Assembly (NCBI RefSeq): GCF_902809845.1
Contig: NZ_CADDWI010000009.1
Coordinates: 186,001-250,000, forward strand
DNA: 64,000 nt
Reading direction: 5' to 3'
Origin: Chelativorans sp. Marseille-P2723
GTDB lineage: Bacteria > Pseudomonadota > Alphaproteobacteria > Rhizobiales > Rhizobiaceae
The position numbers and the translations under genes are program-made. The notes beneath the pieces are model-generated. The model saw nothing but the letters and a program-made list of their open reading frames with translations. It did not search any database and was not told the DNA's origin. Shown one piece after another: positions 23,402 through 32,169 of this stretch (its first letter is position 1; each line of letters begins with the position of its first letter).

Positions 23402-24913
23402 TCAATCGTCGGCTGCAGGAATTTCCTCCCTGCGATGCGCTACCGCCGGAAGAACCGCAGTTATTACGATGATCATGGAAAGCGCCAGCAGGACCAGCGT
23501 GAGTGGATCGCTCAGGAAAGGAACGAAGTCACCCCGCGCCAGCACAAGGCCGCGCCTCAGATTGTTCTCAAGCAAGGACCCCAGGACAAGGCCCAAAAGG
23601 AGGGGTGCGGCCTCCAGCTTCAGTTTCGAAAGCAGGTAGCCGGCAAGTCCGAAGATGCCCACCTGGATGACATCCGCCGGCTGTAGCCCAACCGAGAAGA
23701 TGCCGGTGCAGCACACGAAAACGATCGCAGGAAACAGCAGCCGATAAGGCACGCGCAGCAACTTCACCCATATGCCGATCAGCGGCAGATTGATGATGAC
23801 CAGCATAGCATTGCCAAGCCACATGGACGTGACCACCCCCCAGAACATTTCCGGATGCATATCCATCATCTGCGGGCCCGGCAGCACGCCATGCAGCATC
23901 ATCGCCCCCGCCATCAGCGCCATGGTCGCGGTGGCCGGTAACCCCAAGGTCAGCAGCGGCACGAAGGCGGTCTGCGCTCCTGAATTGTTGGCAGATTCCG
24001 GCCCTGCAACGCCCTCGATCGCGCCTTTTCCGAAACGCGAAGGATCCTTGGCAAGGCGCTTCTCAAGCGCATAGGAAGCAAAGGAAGCGAGTATGACGCC
24101 GTTGCCTGGCAGGATACCTAGAATCGAACCGAGCAATGAACCGCGCCCTATCGCCCCTGCCGATTGGCGAAAATCGTCTCGGTCCGGCAACAGCCTGCCT
24201 ACCACCGGCGTAATCGTCGGTCGGGCCTCCCGCAATTCGAGATTCCGCAAGATCTCGGCAATGCCGAACAGACCCATCGCGACGATGCCCAGCTCGACGC
24301 GGTCGTAGAGCGTCTGCAGGCCGAATGTCAGGCGCGGCTCGGCGGTAAGCGGGTCCGCGCCAACCAGCGCCATCGTCACACCGATGATGAGCATGCAGGA
24401 AGCCTTGATGAGCGATCCTCCCGCCAGCACCACCGCCAGCGTCAGGCCAAGCACCATCAGCGCGAAATAGTTGGAGGCAGTGAAGCTGAGCGCGATGCCG
24501 GCCAGTGGCGTTGCCAGAGCTGCAACCACCAGCACGCCAAATGTGCCGGCGATAAACGAGCCAATGGCGGCAATGCCGAGCGCCTTGCCCGCGCGGCCCT
24601 CCTTCGCCATCGCATGACCGTCAAGCGTGGTGACTACGGAAGAAGCTTCCCCGGGCATGTTGACCAGGATGGCCGTTGTCGAGCCGCCATATTGCGCACC
24701 GTAGTAGATGCCGGCCAGCATAATCAGCGCGCCGACCGGATCGACATTGTAGGTGATCGGCAAGAGGATGGCGATCGTGGCCAGCGGGCCGATGCCCGGC
24801 AAAACACCGATAAGCGTTCCCACAAGACAGCCCAGCAGACATAGCAGGAGATTTTGGAGGGAAAAGGAGACGGAGAAACCGAGGGCGAGATGATCCAGCA
24901 ATTGCCCGGTCAT
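23402..24913 (-). CDS. tctA: tripartite tricarboxylate transporter, large permease (system 1)
   Basis: Large membrane subunit of a TctABC-type secondary importer for carboxylates. It has 503 residues and about eleven or twelve membrane segments, with the hallmark GVLPGIGPLATIAILLP (about 36-52) and YGAQYGGSTTAILVNMPGE (about 72-90). The first base pairs of the gene overlap the tctB stop. It belongs to a leftward operon with tctC, a sialidase-like gene and tctB. Confidence 0.92.
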   Translation of the reverse strand: MTGQLLDHLALGFSVSFSLQNLLLCLLGCLVGTLIGVLPGIGPLATIAILLPITYNVDPVGALIMLAGIYYGAQYGGSTTAILVNMPGEASSVVTTLDGHAMAKEGRAGKALGIAAIGSFIAGTFGVLVVAALATPLAGIALSFTASNYFALMVLGLTLAVVLAGGSLIKASCMLIIGVTMALVGADPLTAEPRLTFGLQTLYDRVELGIVAMGLFGIAEILRNLELREARPTITPVVGRLLPDRDDFRQSAGAIGRGSLLGSILGILPGNGVILASFASYALEKRLAKDPSRFGKGAIEGVAGPESANNSGAQTAFVPLLTLGLPATATMALMAGAMMLHGVLPGPQMMDMHPEMFWGVVTSMWLGNAMLVIINLPLIGIWVKLLRVPYRLLFPAIVFVCCTGIFSVGLQPADVIQVGIFGLAGYLLSKLKLEAAPLLLGLVLGSLLENNLRRGLVLARGDFVPFLSDPLTLVLLALSMIIVITAVLPAVAHRREEIPAADD

Positions 24914-25569
24914 TATCTGGCCTCCGGCCCGCTGACGGGTTTGCTACCGAGCCCCTTCCGGAAGTATCGAGCGAGCATTGCTGCTATCGTCATGAAGCCG
25001 AGTGCTGTCAGCCGCGCCGGCCACTCAATCCCCCATTGCGGGGGTAAGTTGCGCTCGACGAAATCTGGCAGCACCGGGAGCCGCACATCCAACACATCCA
25101 CGAAGAGCAAAGCGCCCAGCCCGCTCAGGCCGAAGGCCAGAACAATGAGTTCACGCGGCCGGGCTTCCACGCTGCCAAGACCGGAAATGAAAATCACGAG
25201 GCATCCCGCCGCCAGCAGACCGAATTGCGGGACGATGATCGGTCCGACCCCATAACCCCTGATCGTCAGCGCGAACAGCAGTATGCCCAGCCCGACAAGG
25301 AGGGGCCCCCGCATCGCCAGCACGAGCGGCTCGGCCTGGGTATCTGGCTGCGTCAGTCCGCGAAAAAGAAGGGCTAATCCGCCAACCAGCAATGCCGCCG
25401 CACAGAGCCTCGGCATGAAGCCCGGACCGAAATAGCGTAACTCGCCAACAGGCAGATGTGACGAGCCGTACCAGATCAGCGCCGCAAGCGCACTGACGAG
25501 CACGCCCGCCACCACATCGATGCGCAGGAATAGCGGTATCGTCCCGCGCCAGGCGTCTTTGCCAACCAC
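24913..25569 (-). CDS. tctB: tripartite tricarboxylate transporter, small permease (system 1)
   Basis: Small membrane subunit with about four segments. I placed the start at the GTG at 25567-25569 because AAAGGGGG lies six bases before it, giving 218 residues; the open frame continues a further 26 codons upstream into the sialidase-like gene. The stop overlaps the start of tctA. TctB proteins vary greatly in sequence, so the call rests on membrane topology and position between tctC and tctA. Confidence 0.85.
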   Translation of the reverse strand: MVGKDAWRGTIPLFLRIDVVAGVLVSALAALIWYGSSHLPVGELRYFGPGFMPRLCAAALLVGGLALLFRGLTQPDTQAEPLVLAMRGPLLVGLGILLFALTIRGYGVGPIIVPQFGLLAAGCLVIFISGLGSVEARPRELIVLAFGLSGLGALLFVDVLDVRLPVLPDFVERNLPPQWGIEWPARLTALGFMTIAAMLARYFRKGLGSKPVSGPEAR

Positions 25570-25582
25570 TGACGTCCCCCTT

Positions 25583-26746
25583 TCAATCCGGTGAAAAAAA
25601 AGTTCGCGCGATATGCCGAACCCCGCCGCCAGCCTGGACCGGGTCATTCGCAGTATTCATGTAGTAGACGCAGAGAAGGCGGCCCTGTTCGAGTTCGATC
25701 ACGCGGGGGTAGCCGAGATCCCAGCTTCCGCCGTCATCCCGCAGAATGATCTCGCTGCCCCAGCTCTCCCCGCTATCCTCACTGACACGGGCACGTATCC
25801 CCCATGGCCTCACTCGATAGCCATAGACGCAGACCACCCTGCCGTCGCGCATGTGCACGAGATCTCCGGGTGCTCCCCAATCATTTACCCGCGAAAGAAA
25901 GCTCCAGGTCAGGCCTCCGTCCCGCGAGCGATAGACGTCCGTCCAGATCACTTCCCGCGCGTCGCGCTGGAATCGCACCGAGGCCAGTATCGTCCCGTCG
26001 TGAAGTTCAATCAGACGGGGATAGAACTGGCGGATCGCACCGAAAATGAATGGGCCGGCGCGGTCACTGATCGCCGATCCCTCGTCTCCCTTCGGCGTAA
26101 TGAAAGACAGGAAGCGCCACTCGACTCCATCACGGCTGGCGTAGACCAGAGGTCTGTTTACCCAGCCACCTTCGGTGGTCGTCGCCAGGCCGATGAGATT
26201 CATGCCGTCGGAACGTACCATTGAGGAGCCGCTGCCCGACAGGCTTGGCAAGCCGCCGTTAGGCAACAGGATATGGCGCCGCCAGGTCCGCCCACCGTCG
26301 GTTGATGCACGCAGCCAGGCCTGGCTGTCGGGCTTGAGAAATGCGGGGACGGCGCCAGTCATGATGAGCGTATCCGGGCTCGTCAGATCGAGCGGTCCTT
26401 CCGCCTCGTAACACCGGGGGCCGTGCGCAAGAATCTCGTCGGCGGTCATGTCGAGCCGGTGCACATGGGAAAGCCCCTCCTGCGGCCATGTATGCCCCCC
26501 ATCATGCGATCGGATCAGGTATAAATCTCCGCGGCGGAAGGTGAGCTTCTCGTGGGAGACCTCGTCTTCATCCGCGTAGGCATTGGGAATGCGTTTGAAG
26601 CTGGCAACGATATCCCCATTTGCGACCCGCCACAGACCGCAATAGAACGGCCAACCGCAGAACTCGCCCTCGTTCCTGTATATGATGGCGTGGTCACAAT
26701 TGCGTGCCTTGCGGGGTGGCAGTTGGCGGTAGCTTTTCACTGTCAT
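25583..26746 (-). CDS. sialidase-like beta-propeller with Asp-box repeats
   Basis: A 387-residue protein with at least five Asp boxes: SHDGGHTW, STDGGRTW, SRDGVEW, SRDGGLTW and SEDSGESW. These define the six-bladed exo-sialidase/neuraminidase propeller. No signal peptide is visible, so it is probably cytoplasmic. It sits inside a tct operon between tctC and tctB, where related genes are annotated as sialidase family or BNR-repeat proteins without known substrate. Start is either the ATG at 26746 or the GTG at 26740, which has a better spaced AGAGG site. True sialidase activity is doubtful because no sialic-acid genes are nearby. Confidence 0.75.
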   Translation of the reverse strand: MTVKSYRQLPPRKARNCDHAIIYRNEGEFCGWPFYCGLWRVANGDIVASFKRIPNAYADEDEVSHEKLTFRRGDLYLIRSHDGGHTWPQEGLSHVHRLDMTADEILAHGPRCYEAEGPLDLTSPDTLIMTGAVPAFLKPDSQAWLRASTDGGRTWRRHILLPNGGLPSLSGSGSSMVRSDGMNLIGLATTTEGGWVNRPLVYASRDGVEWRFLSFITPKGDEGSAISDRAGPFIFGAIRQFYPRLIELHDGTILASVRFQRDAREVIWTDVYRSRDGGLTWSFLSRVNDWGAPGDLVHMRDGRVVCVYGYRVRPWGIRARVSEDSGESWGSEIILRDDGGSWDLGYPRVIELEQGRLLCVYYMNTANDPVQAGGGVRHIARTFFSPD

Positions 26747-26807
26747 GCCTCTTGGGAAACATGCCGGCCGCATTTCACGGGACGGGTCCGTTGTCCGGAA
26801 GAGCGCT

Positions 26808-27788
26808 TCAGTCCACGGAATTGACCTCTTCGATGGTCCGCGCCCAGATTTCGCTCTGCGTGACAACGAACTCCTTCCACTCTTTTGGGCTCCACGTGTA
26901 AACATCGGCGCCGAGTTCAGCGAGGCGAGCCCTGACTTCCGGATTGTCGAACACCTTGTTCGTCTCTTCGTTAAGGCGTGCCACGATATCGTCCGGCGTA
27001 TCGGCGGGCGCAAACAGGCCAACCCAGGAATTGATATCGACATCATGGACGCCGGCATCCGCGAAGGAAGGCAGCCCGGGCAGCAGTTCCGTTCTGTTGG
27101 GTCCAGTAACCGCCAGCGCCTTGACGTTGCCGGAATCGATGAATGGCCGTGCGGAAGTATAGTCCAGCGTCGCGACGGACGTCCGCCCGGCAACGAGGTC
27201 GTTCAACGCCGCAACCGCACCGTCATAGGGCACTGGCTGAATGTCGACGCCTGTCCTCAGGGTGAATATCTTGCGAGCGATCTCACCAGTGGATGTCCAT
27301 CCGCCCCAGGTCAGCTCTCCCGGGTTCTCCTTTCCGTAAGCGATCAGCTCCTCGACACTGTCGATGCCAAGCTGCGCGGACGCGACCATGATCCACGGCG
27401 TATAGGCGAAAAGCGCAACTGGCTTCAGTTCGGTAAGCGGAGAATAGCCGATTTCATCTCCGAGCACATGCGGGTTGATGGCTATCGTGGAGGCAGTTCC
27501 GGCGACTACGGTATACCCGTCGGGTTCGGCCCCGATTGCCGCCTTGGTGCCAATTGCCCCTGCTGCGCCAGGCATGTTTTCGATGAGGAAACGCTGACCC
27601 GTGGCCTTGCCCATTCCCTCGCCCCAGATGCGTGCGAAAATGTCTGTTCCACCGCCCGCGGCGAACGGCACGATCGCCCGCACGGGCTTGGTGGGATACT
27701 CCTGCGCCGCGACCGGCACTGCAAGTGTGCACAGCATTCCGGCAACCGCGCCAGCGCCCATTACCTGCTTCAACAGTCTCGAAATCAT
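26808..27788 (-). CDS. tctC: tripartite tricarboxylate transporter, binding protein (system 1)
   Basis: Periplasmic binding subunit (Bug family) of 326 residues. A classical signal peptide ends near residue 28 (VAA before QEYPTKP), then the family's VRAIVPFAAGGGTDIFAR loop. It is the first gene of the leftward system-1 operon and has a strong GGGAGG ribosome site. A palindrome of the regulon consensus lies 223 bases upstream (28011-28025). Confidence 0.9.
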   Translation of the reverse strand: MISRLLKQVMGAGAVAGMLCTLAVPVAAQEYPTKPVRAIVPFAAGGGTDIFARIWGEGMGKATGQRFLIENMPGAAGAIGTKAAIGAEPDGYTVVAGTASTIAINPHVLGDEIGYSPLTELKPVALFAYTPWIMVASAQLGIDSVEELIAYGKENPGELTWGGWTSTGEIARKIFTLRTGVDIQPVPYDGAVAALNDLVAGRTSVATLDYTSARPFIDSGNVKALAVTGPNRTELLPGLPSFADAGVHDVDINSWVGLFAPADTPDDIVARLNEETNKVFDNPEVRARLAELGADVYTWSPKEWKEFVVTQSEIWARTIEEVNSVD

Positions 27789-28132
27789 CGCTCATTCCCT
27801 CCCGGATTTTACGGGGTTTGTGCCTGGTTCGTCGCTTCAGCCAGTTGCACTGATTGCAGGCAGGGGTCGCGCCGGTCAGCGGGATCCTTCAGCCGGTCGG
27901 CAAGATGCAACGGGCGGACTTTCGTCGTTCGCTATGCCCAGACGAGGCAACTGCCCCGTGAAGGCAAGCTAGAGCAATTTCGGACCGGCCTCATTGCCAA
28001 CATGGCTTAATTTCGAAGGCCGAAACTGCTGTTGCAGGCGGGTTCCGCACCTTCCCATTCAGGGCATGGCAACCGCCGTCCCCCTTCCCTTGAAGGGTCC
28101 GCCAGGCCAATACTCGTACGGTCCTCCGGTGG
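27789..28132. other. gap between iclR and tctC
   Basis: These 344 bases carry no supported gene. They hold the tctC promoter region and the regulon palindrome at 28011-28025. No terminator with a T run was recognised after iclR, so some read-through is possible. Confidence 0.6.
28011..28025. promoter_or_regulatory. regulon palindrome, site 1 (tctC system 1)
   Basis: TTTCG-AAGGC-CGAAA, perfect five-base arms with a five-base centre, preceded by AA. It lies upstream of the system-1 tct operon and just after iclR. Confidence 0.7.
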
Positions 28133-29071
28133 TCAGAAGCCGGGTTCCATGTGCGCTTGCGCCTCGGCAGGCGCGCCAGTGCCACAGGAACTGAAGAAGG
28201 CAAGCGCCGCCTCGATATTGGCTATTGTCTCCTGCACGGGCTGGATCACGCGGCGATAGAGCTCGTGCGCCGGCACGGCCGTGCGGAAAACACTGACGGA
28301 GACAAGGGCACGAACCTGCCCTTCCTCGCGAAGGGGCAGCCCGATCGTGATCGTCCGGAACGGTGGTGTCCGCGGGTTGCGGATTGCAAAGCCATCCATG
28401 CGGGCACGATCCAGTATCGTACGGAAGCTCGTCTTCTCCTGATCGGTGAAGGACTGGCCCATCTCGTTGACCGCCGCCTCGATTCGCATCTCCCGCTCCT
28501 CCTTGCTGCAGAAGGCGAGATAGGCGCGGCCCATTGCCGAATTGTGATAATCCGGGCGAAGCCCGAGCACCGTGTTGGTATGCGCCCAGGGGCTGATCGT
28601 CCCCGTCCAGAACTGGATCGCGATCGCATCTCCGTCGGGGACGCCGAGGCCGATCGGCCAGTTGATCCGCCGCGTCAGGTCTATGGCGAAGGGCCGCGCG
28701 GTTTCGATCACACGGCTGACACCATCATAGCCGGAGGCAAGCTCCTGCACGTTGCGCGTCACACGGTAGCCGCCGCACATGTTGTCACGCGCCACGTAAC
28801 CCTGAGCCATCAGCGTCTCGAGCATCCGGACCACCGTCGACTTTGGTATGTCTGTAATCTCGTGGATCTCGTTTACCTTGGCAATCCGCAGGTCGTTGAC
28901 TGCACGCAGCACATCCAGGACGCGGCAGGCGGCCTCCACCGGGGGATACGACGGGCGGGAAAGATCGGTCAGTCCGCGCCGGGAGTTGGTGCGGCAACGA
29001 GGCACTGCGGAGGCTGCTGATGGTCTCACCGGACGGTCGTCGGCGACCGCCGCCACTGTGGCAGGTTCCAT
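28133..29071 (-). CDS. IclR-family transcriptional regulator
   Basis: A 312-residue regulator with a winged helix at about residues 45-105 (recognition helix around PKSTVVRMLETLMAQGYV) and an effector-binding domain at about 125-295. About 40 extra residues precede the DNA-binding domain; the start is supported by GGAGGAGG. It is the only DNA-binding regulator gene in the 26-kb catabolic region, and the gap before it contains one of eight similar palindromes, so I infer that it recognises them and also regulates itself. IclR proteins usually sense a pathway carboxylate and may repress or activate. Confidence 0.9.
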   Translation of the reverse strand: MEPATVAAVADDRPVRPSAASAVPRCRTNSRRGLTDLSRPSYPPVEAACRVLDVLRAVNDLRIAKVNEIHEITDIPKSTVVRMLETLMAQGYVARDNMCGGYRVTRNVQELASGYDGVSRVIETARPFAIDLTRRINWPIGLGVPDGDAIAIQFWTGTISPWAHTNTVLGLRPDYHNSAMGRAYLAFCSKEEREMRIEAAVNEMGQSFTDQEKTSFRTILDRARMDGFAIRNPRTPPFRTITIGLPLREEGQVRALVSVSVFRTAVPAHELYRRVIQPVQETIANIEAALAFFSSCGTGAPAEAQAHMEPGF

Positions 29072-29261
29072 ATCTTGTCCTCCTCCATTCCCGCTCTTGC
29101 CGCGCCGTCTTATTGTCTTTGATACGGTGCCACTGGGCGGGTCCTTCCACGCAGGGGTAGCTGCCGCGCAGTATTGCAGCGGGTAAAGCTACACAACCAA
29201 CACCCTCCGCTATCACTCATCATAGAAATACTGCGCTTGAACGGGAAGGGTTTGCTGTCAA

Positions 29262-29276
29262 TTTCGCTGTACGAAA
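29262..29276. promoter_or_regulatory. regulon palindrome, site 2 (iclR)
   Basis: TTTCG-CTGTA-CGAAA, perfect arms, 191 bases before the iclR start and after the end of the upstream aldolase gene. Confidence 0.65.
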
Positions 29277-29307
29277 CTGAAATGCGGCCCCCGCGTGGGC
29301 GATACCG

Positions 29308-30081
29308 TCACAAACCGCTGAACTGTCTCAGTGCTGCGCTTGCAGCCTGGCGCATGAAGCCATGATCGCTCTGGATCATGAAGGCGGAGGCGCCAAGTCC
29401 CGCCATATGCTCGGCATCGCCACGGTCGGGGCAGAGCATGATGATGGGCATGACCGCCGCGCGCGCCGCGGCCATGATCGGTTCTACCACGCACATGGTC
29501 TCGGGCGAGGTCATCGACGGCGCATCCAGCGCCGCCGACAGGTCGCCACGGCCGATGAAGATCGCGTCAAGCCCCTCCACTTCCAGGATGTCCCCGATGG
29601 AATCCAACGCCTCTACATCCTCAATCATGGCGATGCAGACAGTTTCGCGGTCCTGCCTGCTCTTGTGTTCGGCAAAACTTGACGAGCCGAAGCCGCCGGC
29701 CCTTGTCGTGTTCGCAAAACCCCTCGTCCCGGTATATCGGCATGCGCGCGCGATACGTCGCGCCGTTTCCGCAGAGGAGACGTGCGGCACCATTACGCCG
29801 GTCGCTCCGCAATCCAGCACGGTCTGAATCATGGCCGGGTCGGCGCTGGCCACGCGCACAATGCCAGCTACATTGGCTGCCCGTGCGGCAAGGATCATCA
29901 TGTCGAGTGCACTGGCGTCCAGCGGCGCGTGTTCCTGGTCAAACACCACGAAATCATAGCCGATCTGTCCGAGAATTTCCGTCGCGTGTGTCGTCGGTGT
30001 CTTGATGAATGTCCCGAACATCGTGGTGCGTGCGGCAAGCCGCTCGCGGAAGGTACGAAAGGAAGGCCGCGCGTCGTTCAT
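29308..30081 (-). CDS. HpcH/HpaI-family aldolase
   Basis: A 257-residue class II aldolase of the HpcH/HpaI/GarL group, which cleaves or forms 2-keto-3-deoxy acids with release of pyruvate, using a divalent metal. Family landmarks include FGTFIKTPTTHATEIL (about 22-37), the FDQEHAPLD loop (about 47-55) and MVPHVSSAETARR (about 96-108). Its role here may be to split a longer sugar acid into pyruvate plus an aldehyde. It shares a short divergent promoter region with the BKACE gene, centred on site 3. Confidence 0.82.
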   Translation of the reverse strand: MNDARPSFRTFRERLAARTTMFGTFIKTPTTHATEILGQIGYDFVVFDQEHAPLDASALDMMILAARAANVAGIVRVASADPAMIQTVLDCGATGVMVPHVSSAETARRIARACRYTGTRGFANTTRAGGFGSSSFAEHKSRQDRETVCIAMIEDVEALDSIGDILEVEGLDAIFIGRGDLSAALDAPSMTSPETMCVVEPIMAAARAAVMPIIMLCPDRGDAEHMAGLGASAFMIQSDHGFMRQAASAALRQFSGL

Positions 30082-30154
30082 GGTCAGATCCCCTGCATTG
30101 ACTGACCCGATTCTTGCGTTGGCATCGGTCTGACGCGAGCGGTGCGGACGGCAT

Positions 30155-30169
30155 TTTCGACAGGAGAAA
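30155..30169. promoter_or_regulatory. regulon palindrome, site 3 (aldolase / BKACE)
   Basis: TTTCG-ACAGG-AGAAA, core TTTC-N7-GAAA intact with one mismatch in the inner arm. It lies almost midway between the two divergent starts, 73 and 68 bases away. Confidence 0.6.
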
Positions 30170-30237
30170 TTGGCGTGGTTTCAGCCTGCTCCGAGGCCAG
30201 CACAGGGATAAGAATGCGTGACCGTTGGAGAGGTGTC

Positions 30238-31176
30238 ATGGCCGCTGAGAACAGCAAGATTATCATTACCTGTGCCGTCACTGGCGGTGTTCATACGCCG
30301 ACCATGTCAGAGGCGTTGCCGGTAACGCCGGACGAGATCGCAGAGCAGTCGATAGCGGCGGCCGAAGCTGGCGCATCCATACTGCATCTTCATGCTCGCG
30401 ATCCGGAGACAGGTCGGCCGACACCGGACCCGGCGGTTTTCATGCGCTTCCTGCCACGCATCAAGCAGGCTACCGACGCGGTAGTGAACATCACGACTGG
30501 CGGCGGCATGAAGATGACTTTGGAAGAGCGGCTCGCCGCGCCGCTCGTTGCGCGGCCGGAAATGTGCTCCCTCAATATGGGTTCCATAAACTTTGGCATA
30601 TTCGGCATGGCCGATAAATACGAAGGATGGAAGTACGACTGGGAAGAGCCTTATCTGCGCCAGACCACAGACTACATCTTCCGCAACACGTTTCGAGACA
30701 TCGAGCGGGTCATCCGCATCCTGGGTGATGAGCATGGCACCCGCTTTGAACACGAGTGCTACGATGTCGGCCACCTCTACAACCTTGCCCATTTTGTGGA
30801 TCGCGGCCTCGTCAAGCCGCCCTTCTTCGTGCAGATGATCTTTGGCATTCTCGGCGGCATCGGTCCCGATCTGCGTAACCTGCTGTTCATGAAGGAAACG
30901 GCGGATCATCTGTTCGGCAGCGACTATCGCTGGTCCGTGCTGGCCGCAGGGCGGCATCAGATGCCCTTCGGTGTAGAAGCGGCCATGCTTGGCGGGAATG
31001 TGCGCGTGGGGCTGGAAGACAGCCTCTACATCGCCAAGGGGCGGCTGGCGAAAAGCAATGCCGAGCAAGTGGCCAAGATCCGGCAGCTCGTCGAGGAACT
31101 GGGCCACGAGGTCGCCACGCCCGCAGAGGCGCGCGCCATGCTTCAGCTCAAGGGCGGCGACCTGGTCGGCTTCTAA
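30238..31176 (+). CDS. beta-keto acid cleavage enzyme (BKACE, DUF849)
   Basis: BKACE proteins use a zinc ion to condense a beta-keto acid with acetyl-CoA and split it into acetoacetate plus a new CoA ester. The 312-residue protein shows the zinc histidines in ILHLHARDPETGRP (about 52-65) and the conserved NITTGGG (about 83-89) and LNMGSINFG (about 114-122) segments. I placed the start at the ATG at 30238 after GGAGAGG. It is followed by an SDR gene in the same direction. The substrate side chain cannot be read directly; a 3-oxo acid made by a dehydrogenase of this cluster is the natural candidate. Confidence 0.88.
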   Translation: MAAENSKIIITCAVTGGVHTPTMSEALPVTPDEIAEQSIAAAEAGASILHLHARDPETGRPTPDPAVFMRFLPRIKQATDAVVNITTGGGMKMTLEERLAAPLVARPEMCSLNMGSINFGIFGMADKYEGWKYDWEEPYLRQTTDYIFRNTFRDIERVIRILGDEHGTRFEHECYDVGHLYNLAHFVDRGLVKPPFFVQMIFGILGGIGPDLRNLLFMKETADHLFGSDYRWSVLAAGRHQMPFGVEAAMLGGNVRVGLEDSLYIAKGRLAKSNAEQVAKIRQLVEELGHEVATPAEARAMLQLKGGDLVGF

Positions 31177-31206
31177 GTAGCATCTGCAATATTGGGAGCC
31201 CTGTCG

Positions 31207-31971
31207 ATGCGCATGTTCGATCTTTCGGGGAAAGTGGCAGTTGTTACCGGGGGCAATGGAGGTATCGGCCTTGGAATGGCGGTCGGAATGGCACAGGCCG
31301 GTGCGGCTGTCGTCGTCGCCTCGCGTGATCCCGTCAGGAACTCCGCTGCAGTGGAAATGCTTCAGGCCGAAGGTGCCCCCGCAATGGCGGTTCCAACCGA
31401 CATCCGTGACCCCGAGGCTTGCAAACGGCTGATCGAAAAGGTGGTAGACGAGTTCGGGCGCGTCGACATTCTGGTCAACAATTCGGGCATCAACTACCGC
31501 AAGCAGCCGCAAGACTTCACGCTGGACGAGTTCCGTGACGTGATGGATACGAATCTGACGGCCGCTTTTGTCTTGAGCCAGGCCGTTTACCCGCATTTCC
31601 TGCGACAGGGTGGCGGAAAGATCATCAATGTCGGCTCTATCGCTTCTTTCATGGCAAGCCCTGTTGGCGTTGCCTACGCGCCTTCCAAGGGCGGTATCGT
31701 GCAGCTGTCCCGAGCGCTCGCCGTCGCTTGGGCCAAGGACAACATACAGGTAAACGCAATCCTTCCCGGCTGGGTAGACACCCCGTTGTCGGTAAGGTCT
31801 CGCGCCGAAATTGTCGGCCTAGAGGAAGCGGTAATCGGCAGGACGCCGGCGGGGCGATGGGGGTCGCCGGAGGACTTTGCCGGAGCAGCGGTCTACTTCG
31901 CAAGCGCCGCTTCCGGCTTTGTAAACGGCGCTGCGCTGGTGGTCGATGGCGCCTATTCAGCGAAGGCTTGA
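31207..31971 (+). CDS. short-chain dehydrogenase/reductase
   Basis: Classical SDR of 254 residues. The cofactor motif is TGGNGGIG (about 15-22), the NNSG motif is at about 93-96, and the catalytic serine, tyrosine and lysine are in GSIAS and AYAPSK. Arginine and no acidic residue after the second strand (ASRDP) suggests that NADP may be accepted, but this is uncertain. The ATG at 31207 follows GGGAG by eight bases. The gene is 30 bases after the BKACE gene, implying co-transcription and oxidation of a hydroxy acid to its keto form. Confidence 0.82.
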   Translation: MRMFDLSGKVAVVTGGNGGIGLGMAVGMAQAGAAVVVASRDPVRNSAAVEMLQAEGAPAMAVPTDIRDPEACKRLIEKVVDEFGRVDILVNNSGINYRKQPQDFTLDEFRDVMDTNLTAAFVLSQAVYPHFLRQGGGKIINVGSIASFMASPVGVAYAPSKGGIVQLSRALAVAWAKDNIQVNAILPGWVDTPLSVRSRAEIVGLEEAVIGRTPAGRWGSPEDFAGAAVYFASAASGFVNGAALVVDGAYSAKA

Positions 31972-32002
31972 TGAAGTGCCACCTGCCTTTCCGGCAGCTC
32001 GT

Positions 32003-32017
32003 TTTCACCCATCGAAA
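32003..32017. promoter_or_regulatory. regulon palindrome, site 4 (TRAP operon)
   Basis: TTTCA-CCCAT-CGAAA, core TTTC-N7-GAAA intact, followed by TT as in the extended consensus. It lies 153 bases before the TRAP binding-protein gene. Confidence 0.6.
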
Positions 32018-32169
32018 TTCAAGAAAAAGCGATTGGAGGGCGGGCCCTGCTTTCGACAATCCTCGTGCCTCTGAAGGCAGGCGCAACCGGCGAATAAGGG
32101 GAGCATCAACATGGGTGCATCGAGCAGAAAGTGCGGATTATCCGCATGTAAAAGAGGGAGGAAAGAACA

